DNA of 59,202 nucleotides from assembly GCA_002483605.1 (NCBI GenBank), contig DLIG01000007.1, positions 45,709-104,910 of the forward strand, in the 5' to 3' direction. Below the pieces are notes generated by a model. It had not been told where the DNA came from. It ran no database searches and saw only the letters and a program-made list of their open reading frames with translations. Each line of letters opens with the position of its first letter. Within the stretch, counting starts at the first letter, position 1. This document shows positions 35,403-43,937 of this stretch, piece after piece. The DNA is from Sulfurovum sp. UBA7648 (lineage in GTDB: Bacteria > Campylobacterota > Campylobacteria > Campylobacterales > Sulfurovaceae). The position numbers and the translations under genes are program-made.

Positions 35403-36842
35403 TCATATTGAGCTTGCTTTATATTTTTTAGATCTCTCTATGATTGCATGTGCCATATCTCTAAAAATCAAAAAATGTATCGGCATCATAACATACCAAT
35501 ACAATCGCCCTAAGATCCCTCTGGGTAAAAAATATGCGCTCTGTATCAGCTCATTATCCTTTATTAAAAACTCAAGCCAAGCCTTGCCGGGAACTTTCAT
35601 CTGCGCATACAGCAAAAGTCTCTTATTTGGTATCAGATCTTCAACTATCCAAAAATCAACACTTTCACCAATTCTAAGAGCCTTTTTGTCTCTTCTGCCC
35701 CTATTGAGCCCTGCTCCGCCAAGCAATTTATCTATAAAACCTCGTATTTTCCAAAGCCAATTATAGCGAAACCAGCCGTGCTTGCCGCCGATTGAACAAA
35801 AAGTCTTATATACAATATCGGAGCTGATCCCTTGAATTGAAACCTTTTGTCTATCCATTAGTACAGATCTGGCAAATTCATTTATATAATTTTCTTCTAG
35901 ATGCCCATGCCTTCCTCCTGCATCACTCCATCTGCTAACTACTTGATTTTCCTCCATTTGTACTATAGCTCTTCTGACGCTCTCTTTAAAACTTATGGGT
36001 TTAATTTGAGGGTAGTACTTGCTGGCATTATCATTTTGCACTACTACTTCGGATGACAAGCCCTCTATAAGTGATCTTGCCACGGTATACGGTACGGGGG
36101 TAAATAAATTGAGCCAATATGACGAGAGTTTGATCGTCAATATAGGCAGCGGAAATATCCAGCGTCGCAGCCCTAAGACCTCACTGGCCTCTAGCATCAT
36201 CTCTTTGTACGTCATCTTTTGACTTCCAATATCTACAATGAGATTTTTTTGGTGTTCTAGGTCCTTAGAATAATCTAAGTAATCTATAACATCATCCACA
36301 GCTATTGGCTGGGCCAAGGTATTCACCCATTTTGGCGTTACCATAACGGGGAGCTTTTCTATGAGATGCCTAATGATCTCAAAACTAGTACTTCCAGAGC
36401 CTATGATAACACCGGCCCTTATCCATATGGTCTGAATCTCTTTTGGCCTGCTAAAAAGTATTTCACCTGTTTCTATACGGCTCAATAGATGAGTGCTTGC
36501 ACTCTCTTTTACACCTAGCCCTCCTAGATATATTATGCGTTTTACACGTTGCTTGATAGCAGCATCCAGAAAATTTTTTGCACTTTGTTTGTCTAATTCT
36601 CTGTAATTTTTGCTCTCTAATGAATGGATAAGGTAATAAGCCACATCAACGCCCTCAAAAGCTTTTTCAAGAGAACCAATATCAAAGGTATCACCCTTAT
36701 AAACTTCTATTTTTCTTTGTGGATAATTTTCTATGGTTTTTGGATTTCTGACCAATAATCTAAGATCAATATCTTGTGTCATTAAATGTTTTTTTAGTCT
36801 TCTGCCTATGTATCCGTTTGCACCAGTGAGTAAAACTTTCAT
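35403..36842 (-). CDS. SDR-type NAD(P)-binding protein with DUF2867 domain
   Basis: Has an N-terminal Rossmann fold with TGANGYIGRRL, and LIHSLESKNYRELDKQSAKNFLDAA typical of atypical SDR epimerase-like proteins. Its C-terminal half (after about residue 320) matches DUF2867: GGKHGWFRYNWLWKIRGFIDKLLGG and SVDFWIVEDLIPNKRLLLYAQMKVPGKAWLEF. At 479 aa it has the usual two-domain length. Substrate is unknown. Monocistronic, with AAAGGATCATC before the ATG. Confidence 0.85.
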   Translation of the reverse strand: MKVLLTGANGYIGRRLKKHLMTQDIDLRLLVRNPKTIENYPQRKIEVYKGDTFDIGSLEKAFEGVDVAYYLIHSLESKNYRELDKQSAKNFLDAAIKQRVKRIIYLGGLGVKESASTHLLSRIETGEILFSRPKEIQTIWIRAGVIIGSGSTSFEIIRHLIEKLPVMVTPKWVNTLAQPIAVDDVIDYLDYSKDLEHQKNLIVDIGSQKMTYKEMMLEASEVLGLRRWIFPLPILTIKLSSYWLNLFTPVPYTVARSLIEGLSSEVVVQNDNASKYYPQIKPISFKESVRRAIVQMEENQVVSRWSDAGGRHGHLEENYINEFARSVLMDRQKVSIQGISSDIVYKTFCSIGGKHGWFRYNWLWKIRGFIDKLLGGAGLNRGRRDKKALRIGESVDFWIVEDLIPNKRLLLYAQMKVPGKAWLEFLIKDNELIQSAYFLPRGILGRLYWYVMMPIHFLIFRDMAHAIIERSKKYKASSI

Positions 36843-36964
36843 GATGATCCTTTTGATGGATATATATAGGTATTATATTATTTAAAATCATTTTTGATAC
36901 TAAAAATTGAATAAAATAATGCAGTTTATTGAAATAATAAGATTAAAATTATAAGAGATTTGTT

Positions 36965-36984
36965 CCCATCTCTTTGGAGATGGG
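36965..36984 (-). terminator. Terminator of the cold-shock gene
   Basis: CCCATCTC-CAAA-GAGATGGG (minus-strand sense), a perfect 8-bp stem about 23 bp after the csp stop. Confidence 0.6.
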
Positions 36985-37007
36985 TGAAGTGCAGGATCGC
37001 TGAAAAA

Positions 37008-37226
37008 CTACAAAATAGTTACGTTTTCAGCTTGTGGGCCTTTTTGGCCTTGTCCGATAGTGAAAGAAACTTTTTGATTTTCTGCTAATTCTACACGGCC
37101 ATAGCCTGTGTTATTTACTTGACGATAATGTACAAATACATCTTTGCTTCCGTCTTCTGGCTGGATAAATCCAAAACCTTTTTCGCTATTAAACCATTTA
37201 ACGGTTCCATTCATTTGATTTGCCAT
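37008..37226 (-). CDS. Cold-shock protein, CspA family
   Basis: A 72-aa OB-fold nucleic-acid chaperone. RNP1-type KGFGFIQPEDG and RNP2-type DVFVHYRQV are present, the latter with YRQV in place of the common FSAI. Start at 37226 (MANQMNG), 7 nt after AAGGA; the longest frame adds ten codons lacking a ribosome site. The gene is preceded by about 270 bp without another gene, room for the long leader usual in cold-shock mRNAs. Confidence 0.95.
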   Translation of the reverse strand: MANQMNGTVKWFNSEKGFGFIQPEDGSKDVFVHYRQVNNTGYGRVELAENQKVSFTIGQGQKGPQAENVTIL

Positions 37227-37526
37227 TGCAATTCCTTTTGTTTTAATACACTTCATGTTGAAGCGACTGAAAATATAAATTGGAGAGTATTCTTTTAAGG
37301 TGGTAGTACTGTTAACGAAAGGTCACAAAAATAAAACAAACCAAAGATGAAACTCTAAATCATCTTTCAATACACGCAGTATAGCTGAAATATTTAATAA
37401 TAGCAAGCCGCATACTGCTTTTGTACCAAACTCTTTTTTATCTAAATATCAAATCTTTCTTTATAATATTACACAATAATTCCACTGTTAGATAATACTA
37501 TAAACTATTCATTAAAGGAGCTTAGT
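37227..37526. other. Divergent spacer csp / Tyr-rich gene
   Basis: 300 bp with no gene. AT-rich; it presumably holds the csp leader on the minus strand and the promoter of 37527 on the plus strand. I see no strong hairpin in it. Confidence 0.4.
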
Positions 37527-37943
37527 ATGAATCAAAATAAAATTAGGCATTTAGGCGCAATCGCGATGATGTCGGGTATGTTGTTTTTTGGTGTGGGTGC
37601 AACTGAAGTGATGGCTGCACCGCCGCCTCCTGGTGGCATATATGATCATCCTAGATTTCATGATAGACCATACTATTTTCACAATGGGAGATACTATTAT
37701 GGCGGTGAATGGCGTAATGGATATTATTACTACCGAGGTCAAAGATATTATGGGGGGCGTTACCATCATAGATATGATGGATATCGGCCTCGCATAAGAG
37801 AAGAGGTTTTCAATTATCCTAGATATCGAGATAGACCTTTTTATTATTATAGAGGCAGATACTATTACGGCGGTGTTTGGCGTAATGGAGCTTATCACTT
37901 TAGAGGGCATAGATATTATGGCGGAAGGTATTATCGCAGATAA
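37527..37943 (+). CDS. Exported Tyr/Gly/Arg-rich protein with two tandem repeat units
   Basis: 138 aa with a signal peptide ending near EVMAAPPPPG (no lipobox). The mature part is two copies of a unit of about 40 residues: YDHPRFHDRPYYFHNGRYYY...YYGGRYHHR and NYPRYRDRPFYYYRGRYYYG...YYGGRYYRR. The unit is shared with the lipoprotein at 32226-32558, which has one copy, so these are paralogues with an internal duplication. AAAGGAG precedes the ATG. Function is unknown. Confidence 0.85.
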   Translation: MNQNKIRHLGAIAMMSGMLFFGVGATEVMAAPPPPGGIYDHPRFHDRPYYFHNGRYYYGGEWRNGYYYYRGQRYYGGRYHHRYDGYRPRIREEVFNYPRYRDRPFYYYRGRYYYGGVWRNGAYHFRGHRYYGGRYYRR

Positions 37944-38260
37944 AGACCGCAGACATCACTATAGATAATGCCAAAGTGGTCTGCTATCATGGTCATCTCA
38001 AACTTGTTTTGGGATACCAAGAGGCCTTTAATCGTTTATATTGAGTATCAATTATGAAGATAAAATCTCATGCCATTTTTTTCAAATCCAAATTGAGTTT
38101 AGCCGCTTATACTGATGTTGTTTCAGCGTAGGCGGTGTTTTGTTGTCATTGTTTTTATGGCTCTAATATGTTTAAAAGAACAGATTTCAAACTACAAATT
38201 AATATTTGCACTCTCATTTTAAAATTTTTTCAGTTCAATTTTTAGATTATTAATCTGTAT
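37944..38260. other. Intergenic region with a terminator-like or small-RNA-like structure
   Basis: No gene is seen in 317 bp. A stem CCGCTTATACTGA (38103-38115) pairs with TCAGCGTAGGCGG (38123-38135) using G-U pairs, followed by TGTTTTGTTGTCATTGTTTTT. It lies 160 bp after the nearest plus-strand gene, so either the 37527 transcript is long or a separate small RNA ends here. Confidence 0.4.
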
Positions 38261-39088
38261 CTATCCTCTTTTAAATATCATCGATTTTATATCTTTGCCT
38301 ATAGCATCGGCTACGACATTGCATTTTACGATAAACAGGTAGTATATAGGTCTCTTGGCCACTTGATACAAGCTTTCGAAATTTCCCATGCCTTTTGAGA
38401 TAATGATATCGGCACGTTCAAATATCTCTTTAGAGATGTCATTGGCCTTGTGTGGCTCGAAACCCGGAGTTTCTATGCCAGTATCTATGATATCTGCACA
38501 ATTGCTTAGTATCTGTGCTTCTTTTGGTGTTACATCATTGATGATGGGCTTGGTTCTGACAAAATAATGCACCTTGACATCGTACTCTTTTTTGATAGTT
38601 TCTATAAGCAGCTTGTCAAAGATATGCTCTCCGGTGTTGTCGCCAAGTATTACTATCTCTTTTGCCTCTTTTAACTCTCTCTCAAATGCAGCAAAATCAT
38701 CGATTGAAAATTCCTTTTCAAAATGATGTTTGATCATCTCGCTTAGTTCAAATTGCTTTTGCGCGCCAAAATCTATGACGTTGCCAATGACTGACATCTT
38801 TATGGCATCTTTGATAGATCTTACAAAAGATGTATCTACCTTTAGTGCTTCTGCTGTTGCGCGCTCTTTGGCACGTAAAACCGGATCTTCATCTTCGGTG
38901 ATCTCAGATATAGCTTCATAGATATCTTTGGCTATTTGCGGCGGAGTATATGAAAAATCATGTTCAGTTAATATTTGCGCTGTTCTATCCAACACCTTTT
39001 TGCTTGTGATATCATCGAGTTCAAGCAGTTTTGTCACTTTTAGTGCTTGATTTAGCAGGCACACTATGCAGTCAGGTTTTATATTCAA
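38261..39088 (-). CDS. DUF89 family protein (ARMT1-like, putative phosphatase)
   Basis: 275 aa. An N-terminal C-x-x-C pair (DCIVCLLNQ) and the DUF89 core: VILGDNTGEHIFDKLLIETI, VHYFVRTKPIINDVT, DTGIETPGFE and IISKGMGNFESLY. Family members are metal-dependent phosphatases that act on damaged sugar phosphates; the archaeal/bacterial short form matches in length. The specific substrate here is not known. It sits downstream of the NERD gene with an 85-bp gap and more typical base composition, so it may be outside the defence operon. Confidence 0.88.
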   Translation of the reverse strand: MNIKPDCIVCLLNQALKVTKLLELDDITSKKVLDRTAQILTEHDFSYTPPQIAKDIYEAISEITEDEDPVLRAKERATAEALKVDTSFVRSIKDAIKMSVIGNVIDFGAQKQFELSEMIKHHFEKEFSIDDFAAFERELKEAKEIVILGDNTGEHIFDKLLIETIKKEYDVKVHYFVRTKPIINDVTPKEAQILSNCADIIDTGIETPGFEPHKANDISKEIFERADIIISKGMGNFESLYQVAKRPIYYLFIVKCNVVADAIGKDIKSMIFKRG

Positions 39089-39173
39089 ATGATTCTCGCT
39101 TTTTGATGTAATTATAGCATTTGGGGATTAAGTATTTATCTTCGTTCTAGATGTGAGCCAAATGAGAGATAAA

Positions 39174-39959
39174 TTATTTTTTACTCATTATGTTTTTACA
39201 TCTTGGATAATTGCTGCATCCGTAAAATTCTTCTCCATTTTGCCTATTTTTACGCAATACCATGGCACTGCCACATCTACTGCACACTGTAGTATTTTTA
39301 AAAGCTTCTGTTTGTTTGCGCTGTTTTAAATTTTTGACATGCATTCTGTCTGTTTTAAAACTTATTTCTAAACTGCTATTTTGAAGCCTATTGATAACTT
39401 CCTCTATCTGAATATATGACAAAATTTCTTGCTTGAAAGATTTAATATACCTGTTATAAGATGCTCCGCCAAAAACATTTTGTGGCATCTGTGTCTTAAA
39501 AGTACACTCTCCTGCGAACACAACAACTGATACAAATTTAGAAAAAGGTAATTCCAACACTTCCTCAAGTGCTTTTACATGACGATGATTTTGATGTAAA
39601 GGATTTTGAAATTTATGCTTTTGTTTAAATATTTGTTGTGTCCACTCTTTTTGGTGTTCGCCTCCAAAAATCCAACCTTTCATATTTTTTGTTTCGATGA
39701 TAAATACTCCGTATTTAGATACCAAAATATGGTCTATCTGCGTTGTGGAGCCATCGTCTAACTTTAGAGTAATATTTTTGATAGGGATGTATGTATTTTT
39801 ATCCAGCATTACTGCATTGGATAAATTAACGATCCACTCGCCTATTTTACCCTTCATAAAAGGACTTTTGAAAAAACCAACAACCAAAGCAAATATCAGA
39901 AAAACAATAAATGCTGGCATTGCCTGCTGAAGTGCATTTAAAACCATATTTGTAAGCAT
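39174..39959 (-). CDS. Membrane-anchored NERD nuclease-like protein with zinc ribbon
   Basis: 261 aa. One N-terminal membrane segment (about 15-30), then a NERD domain of the PD-(D/E)xK fold: Glu41 (KIGEWIV), Asp76 (TTQIDHILVSKYGVF), Glu89 and Lys91 (IIETKNMKG) are in the expected places. The C-terminus (about 225-258) is a topoisomerase-type C4 zinc ribbon: CSRCGSAM and FYGCSNYPRCKN. NERD-zinc ribbon proteins are thought to bind or cut nucleic acid; activity here is inferred. It starts 27 bp after the large SIR2-partner gene on the same strand, with AAGGAAAG before the ATG. Confidence 0.85.
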   Translation of the reverse strand: MLTNMVLNALQQAMPAFIVFLIFALVVGFFKSPFMKGKIGEWIVNLSNAVMLDKNTYIPIKNITLKLDDGSTTQIDHILVSKYGVFIIETKNMKGWIFGGEHQKEWTQQIFKQKHKFQNPLHQNHRHVKALEEVLELPFSKFVSVVVFAGECTFKTQMPQNVFGGASYNRYIKSFKQEILSYIQIEEVINRLQNSSLEISFKTDRMHVKNLKQRKQTEAFKNTTVCSRCGSAMVLRKNRQNGEEFYGCSNYPRCKNIMSKK

Positions 39960-39986
39960 CTTTCTTTCCTTAAAATTATAGATTTA

Positions 39987-42749
39987 TCAAAAGTTGTATT
40001 TTTTAATAATTTCATTTAAAAAGTAAATACCATTCGCAGCATATTTATTACAAATTGTTCTTGCGCTTTCAAATTCTTCCAATTGGAACAATCTTTCCAC
40101 TATTAAAACAATATATTCCTCTTTGTATATGGGAAAGACATCGTTATTCAACATTTCAAGATATATTTCACCCGCATATTTTGCATTATGATCAACAAGT
40201 CTCAATAGTTCTTCAATAACAAAATATGAGTTATAATTTCTTTCCGTAAATTGAGCACTTGTTTTCAACCAATCTACATTAGTTTCATCAATCTTTTCAA
40301 TAAATACAAACCACTTTGATAATGTAGAAAAAATATCTTGTATTGCATCGCTTTGATCATCTTTATATAAATTATATATAGTTTCCCATATTTTATATAC
40401 AAATTCAGCTTTTCCAGAGAAATCATCCCTATACAAATGCCATATAAAGCGAATTATTTGTAAATTATTTTCTAAATCTTTTTGAGATAAAACTTTAAAA
40501 ATTATTTCTTTATCAAAATTGTTAAAGTATGCAACAACAATAAACTGAAGAACCTTTTCTTTGATATGCTCATCGTGAAATCCATAACTCAGTGCTTTTT
40601 CAAAGTCATTTCTTTCTATAAAAAACTCATAATCTTTTTGATATACCATAGTCGAAGAAAACATATAGCCCATGAAAGATGCTTCCCATAGCTGATTATT
40701 ATCCATTGGAAAAAATTTTTTCATATTATCATTTACCCATTTTCTGTCTAAAAATCTGAAGTTTGGAAGATACTCTCCTAAAATGTTAAAAATATATAAA
40801 GAGTAATTGTTCTGAATATCAAGTTGTTTGTTGAAAAAGTTTTTAATATCATCTTCCCATTTTACATCTTTATCGCTATTCAACCTACCGAATCTCAGAG
40901 CATAGTTCATTAGTGCATGGAGGACTTTACCATTTGTTGCATTTAAGCTATATGACAATAGATTATCAAGAGAGACTTCATCTTCCTCTGGGTTATTTAA
41001 AAGGTTTAATAATATTTTTTTAGCTCTTATCAAATGTTCTTTTTCAAAAGCATTCTCATCACTTGCTGTACCAGCATGAATCAGTTCAGAAACCTTTCCT
41101 TTAACCCATATTGCATATTTTTCATCTGAATGTAAAACTTCTTCACTCAGCACGGAATCAATACAATCAAAAACTTTTTCCCAATCAAACTTTCGTTTAT
41201 CTTTCCAAGCTCTTTCAAGACCATCAAAAATATAATAAAAATATACAAGATCTAAATCAAAGAATTTTTCTAGTGTTGAAACATATTTCTGTGGATTATT
41301 TTGAATACAGCTTCCCAATTCTCCTGCAAGTCCTTCAATCCAATCTTCTTTATTAATTAAGGGATCTTTTTCTACCTTATCAGGATCAAAACTATTTATA
41401 TATACCTTTGTTTCTTCTGTACTCTTTTCACATAAGTTTTCATCAGGTTTCAATGGACTTTTATCAAGTCTTCTAACACCGCCGTTCCAATAATCATATC
41501 CTGGATGCTCGATCTCTTCAGGTGCTAGTTCATTATATATTTTATATAACTCATTAGCTTTTAATGAATAATCCTTAATTGTTAAAAGCCATTCTTTTTT
41601 TCTATACGCAGTAATGATTTCAATCTGCTTAGATGTTCGATCTTTATAATATTCACTATAATCAAGGCTTTCAACCCAACCTATTACAGTATCAATTTCA
41701 TCATCAGAAAAAAGAGCTATTCTATCATCAAGCAATTTGTATAGTTCATGCTTGACCATATTGCCCAATATATTGTCATCACTTTTAAACCATACCCAAA
41801 ATATACTTTTAAGTGCTTCATAATGATAATTTAATGTATGAAGTGCCAATCTTTTGAATATTGGATGATCTTCAGCTATCAGGTCTTTCACTACTTCATT
41901 TAACCCATTTGGAGAGTTTTCTTCTAGCATGTCTCGCACAAAAGAAACTATTTGATTATCATATCTATCAGGAAAACTATTCTGCTTATTTTCTTCAATT
42001 GTTGATACCCAAATGATATTGAATGCACCGTGATCATAGGAAAGTATGTCAATCATTATTTTTAAAAATATCTTGATGCCATCTAAACCTACAATGCCAG
42101 CAATGGGTTTTGAATAGTTTTTAGTTATTTCATAAAGCCAATACTTCTCGATAATAGGTAATCTTTCTTTTATTTTAAAACTATCTTGACTTTTTTTGTA
42201 TTCAAATAATATATGTAATAAATGCAGTAAATGCTCTTTCATCTTATTTTCAATCAAAACGGGCAATACCGTTTCTCCAATACCACTATCAAACAATCCG
42301 CTGCCAAATTTAGATTCTCTTATTGATGTTCCAATAAAATCAATATGATCTGCAGTGATATTGTCTGGTGGCAAATGAAAAAGAATCTTAATCATATACC
42401 AATCGGTTCTATAGTTGTCAATTTTATGCCCATCAACATCCCTATAGTTTGTCACCGAATTTACAATATATAGTAGTAATTCTGTAATTTCTCTTTTATT
42501 TTCTTGTTTATTTTGTATTGCTACTTCTTCCAAAAAGTCAAGTACTTGCCAATGAGGTATTTTAAAATAACCTTTATTTTTGGGATCTTCCTGAGGCTTT
42601 GGATTATGCTCTGGAGAAAAATAACCTTTATCATCCAAAGGCTTCAGCCATAAATACAGCTTTTGGTATTTTGGTGCATTTTTGAAGAAATATGTTCTGT
42701 ACTCAATATCATTTTGCATTTTTTGTATTACGGCACTGATTTTACTCAT
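39987..42749 (-). CDS. Large helical partner of the SIR2 protein (DUF4020-like, candidate sensor)
   Basis: A 920-aa soluble protein without P-loop, nuclease or membrane motifs. It is rich in Trp, Tyr, Asp and Glu and looks like an all-helical repeat scaffold. The N-terminus (WLKPLDDKGYFSPEHNPKP then IPHWQVLDFLEEVA) resembles N-termini I associate with large helical proteins in defence loci. The C-terminal third (WEASFMGYMFSSTMVY, FEKALSYGFHDEHIKEKV) suggests DUF4020, which often accompanies SIR2 domains; this is recall, not a search. I start at 42749, 7 nt after GGAG, overlapping the SIR2 stop by 8 nt. Sampled lines are only about 20-37% GC. Confidence 0.7.
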   Translation of the reverse strand: MSKISAVIQKMQNDIEYRTYFFKNAPKYQKLYLWLKPLDDKGYFSPEHNPKPQEDPKNKGYFKIPHWQVLDFLEEVAIQNKQENKREITELLLYIVNSVTNYRDVDGHKIDNYRTDWYMIKILFHLPPDNITADHIDFIGTSIRESKFGSGLFDSGIGETVLPVLIENKMKEHLLHLLHILFEYKKSQDSFKIKERLPIIEKYWLYEITKNYSKPIAGIVGLDGIKIFLKIMIDILSYDHGAFNIIWVSTIEENKQNSFPDRYDNQIVSFVRDMLEENSPNGLNEVVKDLIAEDHPIFKRLALHTLNYHYEALKSIFWVWFKSDDNILGNMVKHELYKLLDDRIALFSDDEIDTVIGWVESLDYSEYYKDRTSKQIEIITAYRKKEWLLTIKDYSLKANELYKIYNELAPEEIEHPGYDYWNGGVRRLDKSPLKPDENLCEKSTEETKVYINSFDPDKVEKDPLINKEDWIEGLAGELGSCIQNNPQKYVSTLEKFFDLDLVYFYYIFDGLERAWKDKRKFDWEKVFDCIDSVLSEEVLHSDEKYAIWVKGKVSELIHAGTASDENAFEKEHLIRAKKILLNLLNNPEEDEVSLDNLLSYSLNATNGKVLHALMNYALRFGRLNSDKDVKWEDDIKNFFNKQLDIQNNYSLYIFNILGEYLPNFRFLDRKWVNDNMKKFFPMDNNQLWEASFMGYMFSSTMVYQKDYEFFIERNDFEKALSYGFHDEHIKEKVLQFIVVAYFNNFDKEIIFKVLSQKDLENNLQIIRFIWHLYRDDFSGKAEFVYKIWETIYNLYKDDQSDAIQDIFSTLSKWFVFIEKIDETNVDWLKTSAQFTERNYNSYFVIEELLRLVDHNAKYAGEIYLEMLNNDVFPIYKEEYIVLIVERLFQLEEFESARTICNKYAANGIYFLNEIIKKYNF

Positions 42750-43641
42750 CTGGACGCTCCAGAGCATCTGTTATATCTTCATAAATTACAACTGGAACTA
42801 GTGATTTAGATTTTATTTCATCAACCCATGATTCAAGTATGGCAGGGAGCTGTTTAAAACCGCGGGTATCTTTAGAATATGGAATTAAATTTATTCCTAG
42901 GTCATCAAAATAAAGTTGGTCAAACATGCATATTCTTTGTTCGTGAGTAAAATAATCTTTTAAAAAGAAATGTTTATTCTCTGTTGGAGATATTGAGGTA
43001 AATAGATAATCCATTAGTTCAAATTCGGACAAACCATATCCCAAAAATAAAACTGTATATTTCATAAATATTGCTTCCAAAAATTTTCCGTACTCTGGGT
43101 CAGTATATCTTTTTAAATAACCTTCCACTGTAAAAATCAAACTATCAGAATCTGTAATAGAACCATGAATTTTATATAAATGATTATTGTCTATAGTTGT
43201 ACTTGTGTTAAAACCATTTATCAAGATGTTTTCTGGTGAAAAAATTTGATCTATATGCCTATCAGCATTAGTGGTTATAAATAAACCATTTAAACTAAGG
43301 AGGGCATGATAAACAGAAAGATCAACATTTGGCCTACCCACATTGTCATCATTGAGAGATGCTTTCATCTCATCTAAAAATCTATCATCATTTTCTAGTA
43401 AACGATTACAGATGGTTATTGTTTTTTTAAAATCTCCATTTTGAGAAAGAACGGTTCTCTCAAAATTATTTATTAACCCTTCAGATTCACACTTGTCTAG
43501 TAAATTGTCTGCTAGTTTAGACCAACTACTGCATCCCACAAAGCGAGACAAGCCTGCACCAATAAATATCGCCAATCTTTTATTTTCTGATGCTTCAATA
43601 ATTTGTGGTGGCAAATCAGGAATAGGCTTAATTTCAATCAT
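42742..43641 (-). CDS. SIR2-like NAD-hydrolase-type protein (candidate defence effector)
   Basis: 299 aa with the SIR2_2-type core. Seen: the NAD-binding FIGAGLSRFVG (Gly28-Ser32), ITTNAD with Asn125, KIHGS with His159, and a late FLGYGLSEFEL. The Asn and His match the catalytic pair that I know from the anti-phage SIR2 NADases ThsA and DSR2. The zinc cysteines of sirtuin deacetylases are absent, arguing for an effector rather than a deacetylase. The start ATG overlaps the stop of an hsdS remnant (ATGA), and the stop overlaps the partner gene. NAD depletion on phage infection is inference. Confidence 0.85.
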   Translation of the reverse strand: MIEIKPIPDLPPQIIEASENKRLAIFIGAGLSRFVGCSSWSKLADNLLDKCESEGLINNFERTVLSQNGDFKKTITICNRLLENDDRFLDEMKASLNDDNVGRPNVDLSVYHALLSLNGLFITTNADRHIDQIFSPENILINGFNTSTTIDNNHLYKIHGSITDSDSLIFTVEGYLKRYTDPEYGKFLEAIFMKYTVLFLGYGLSEFELMDYLFTSISPTENKHFFLKDYFTHEQRICMFDQLYFDDLGINLIPYSKDTRGFKQLPAILESWVDEIKSKSLVPVVIYEDITDALERPDE

Positions 43642-43778
43642 TTCTCAAATGCCTCTTTTAAAACCGATGTCATAAGGCTATCAACCGTGGTTTTGTTTTG
43701 GTTGATTTCGCCCTTAAGCTCATCGCAAATAGCAAAAAGTTTTTCTATCGTAACTATTATCTCTTTTTGCTTCAACAC
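43638..43778 (-). pseudogene. C-terminal remnant of a type I restriction specificity subunit (hsdS)
   Basis: A 46-codon open frame (GTG start possible, GGAG upstream) ends with TGA overlapping the SIR2 start codon. Its translation contains KQKEIIVTIEKLFAICDEL and later TSVLKEAFEK. This matches the C-terminus of HsdS proteins, for example the E. coli K-12 pattern VEQLFAYADTIEKQ...LTQSILAKAF. The frame is closed by TAA at 43794-43796, so the DNA-recognition domains are gone. It may now be translated as a leader peptide coupled to SIR2. Too short to be a functional HsdS. Confidence 0.75.
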
Positions 43779-43805
43779 CAATACTCCATCACATTAATTT
43801 GAAAT

Positions 43806-43811
43806 ATTATA
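43806..43811 (-). promoter_or_regulatory. -10 element (TATAAT) upstream of the hsdS remnant-SIR2 operon
   Basis: TTTTGATATAATATTTC on the minus strand places a TATAAT about 28 bp before the remnant GTG. It could drive remnant-SIR2-partner-NERD as one transcript. Confidence 0.45.
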
Positions 43812-43937
43812 TCAAAATATTAGTTCTCGTTTTAAATAATCTCATCCTATTTATGGATACGATTTTAATAGATTACGGCATTAGTGAGAATGACGGATGA
43901 TTTTCTATCAATTACCGCAATTTGTTATATCTAATTT

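Noticed and set aside
36965..36984. Possible third copy of the CTCGTTCC palindrome (GTTCCCATCTC...GAGATGGG)
   Set aside because: Shares GTTCCCATC with copy 2, but the outer arms are absent; better explained as the cold-shock gene terminator.
37551..37910. 119-aa minus-strand ORF
   Set aside because: Antisense to the Tyr/Gly-rich gene; the Ile/Ser/Val-rich sequence is the complement of its repeats.
39987..42749. STAND/NACHT or KAP ATPase in the large SIR2 partner
   Set aside because: No Walker A (GxxxxGK[ST]) or Walker B could be found; FGSGLFDSGIGET lacks the lysine.
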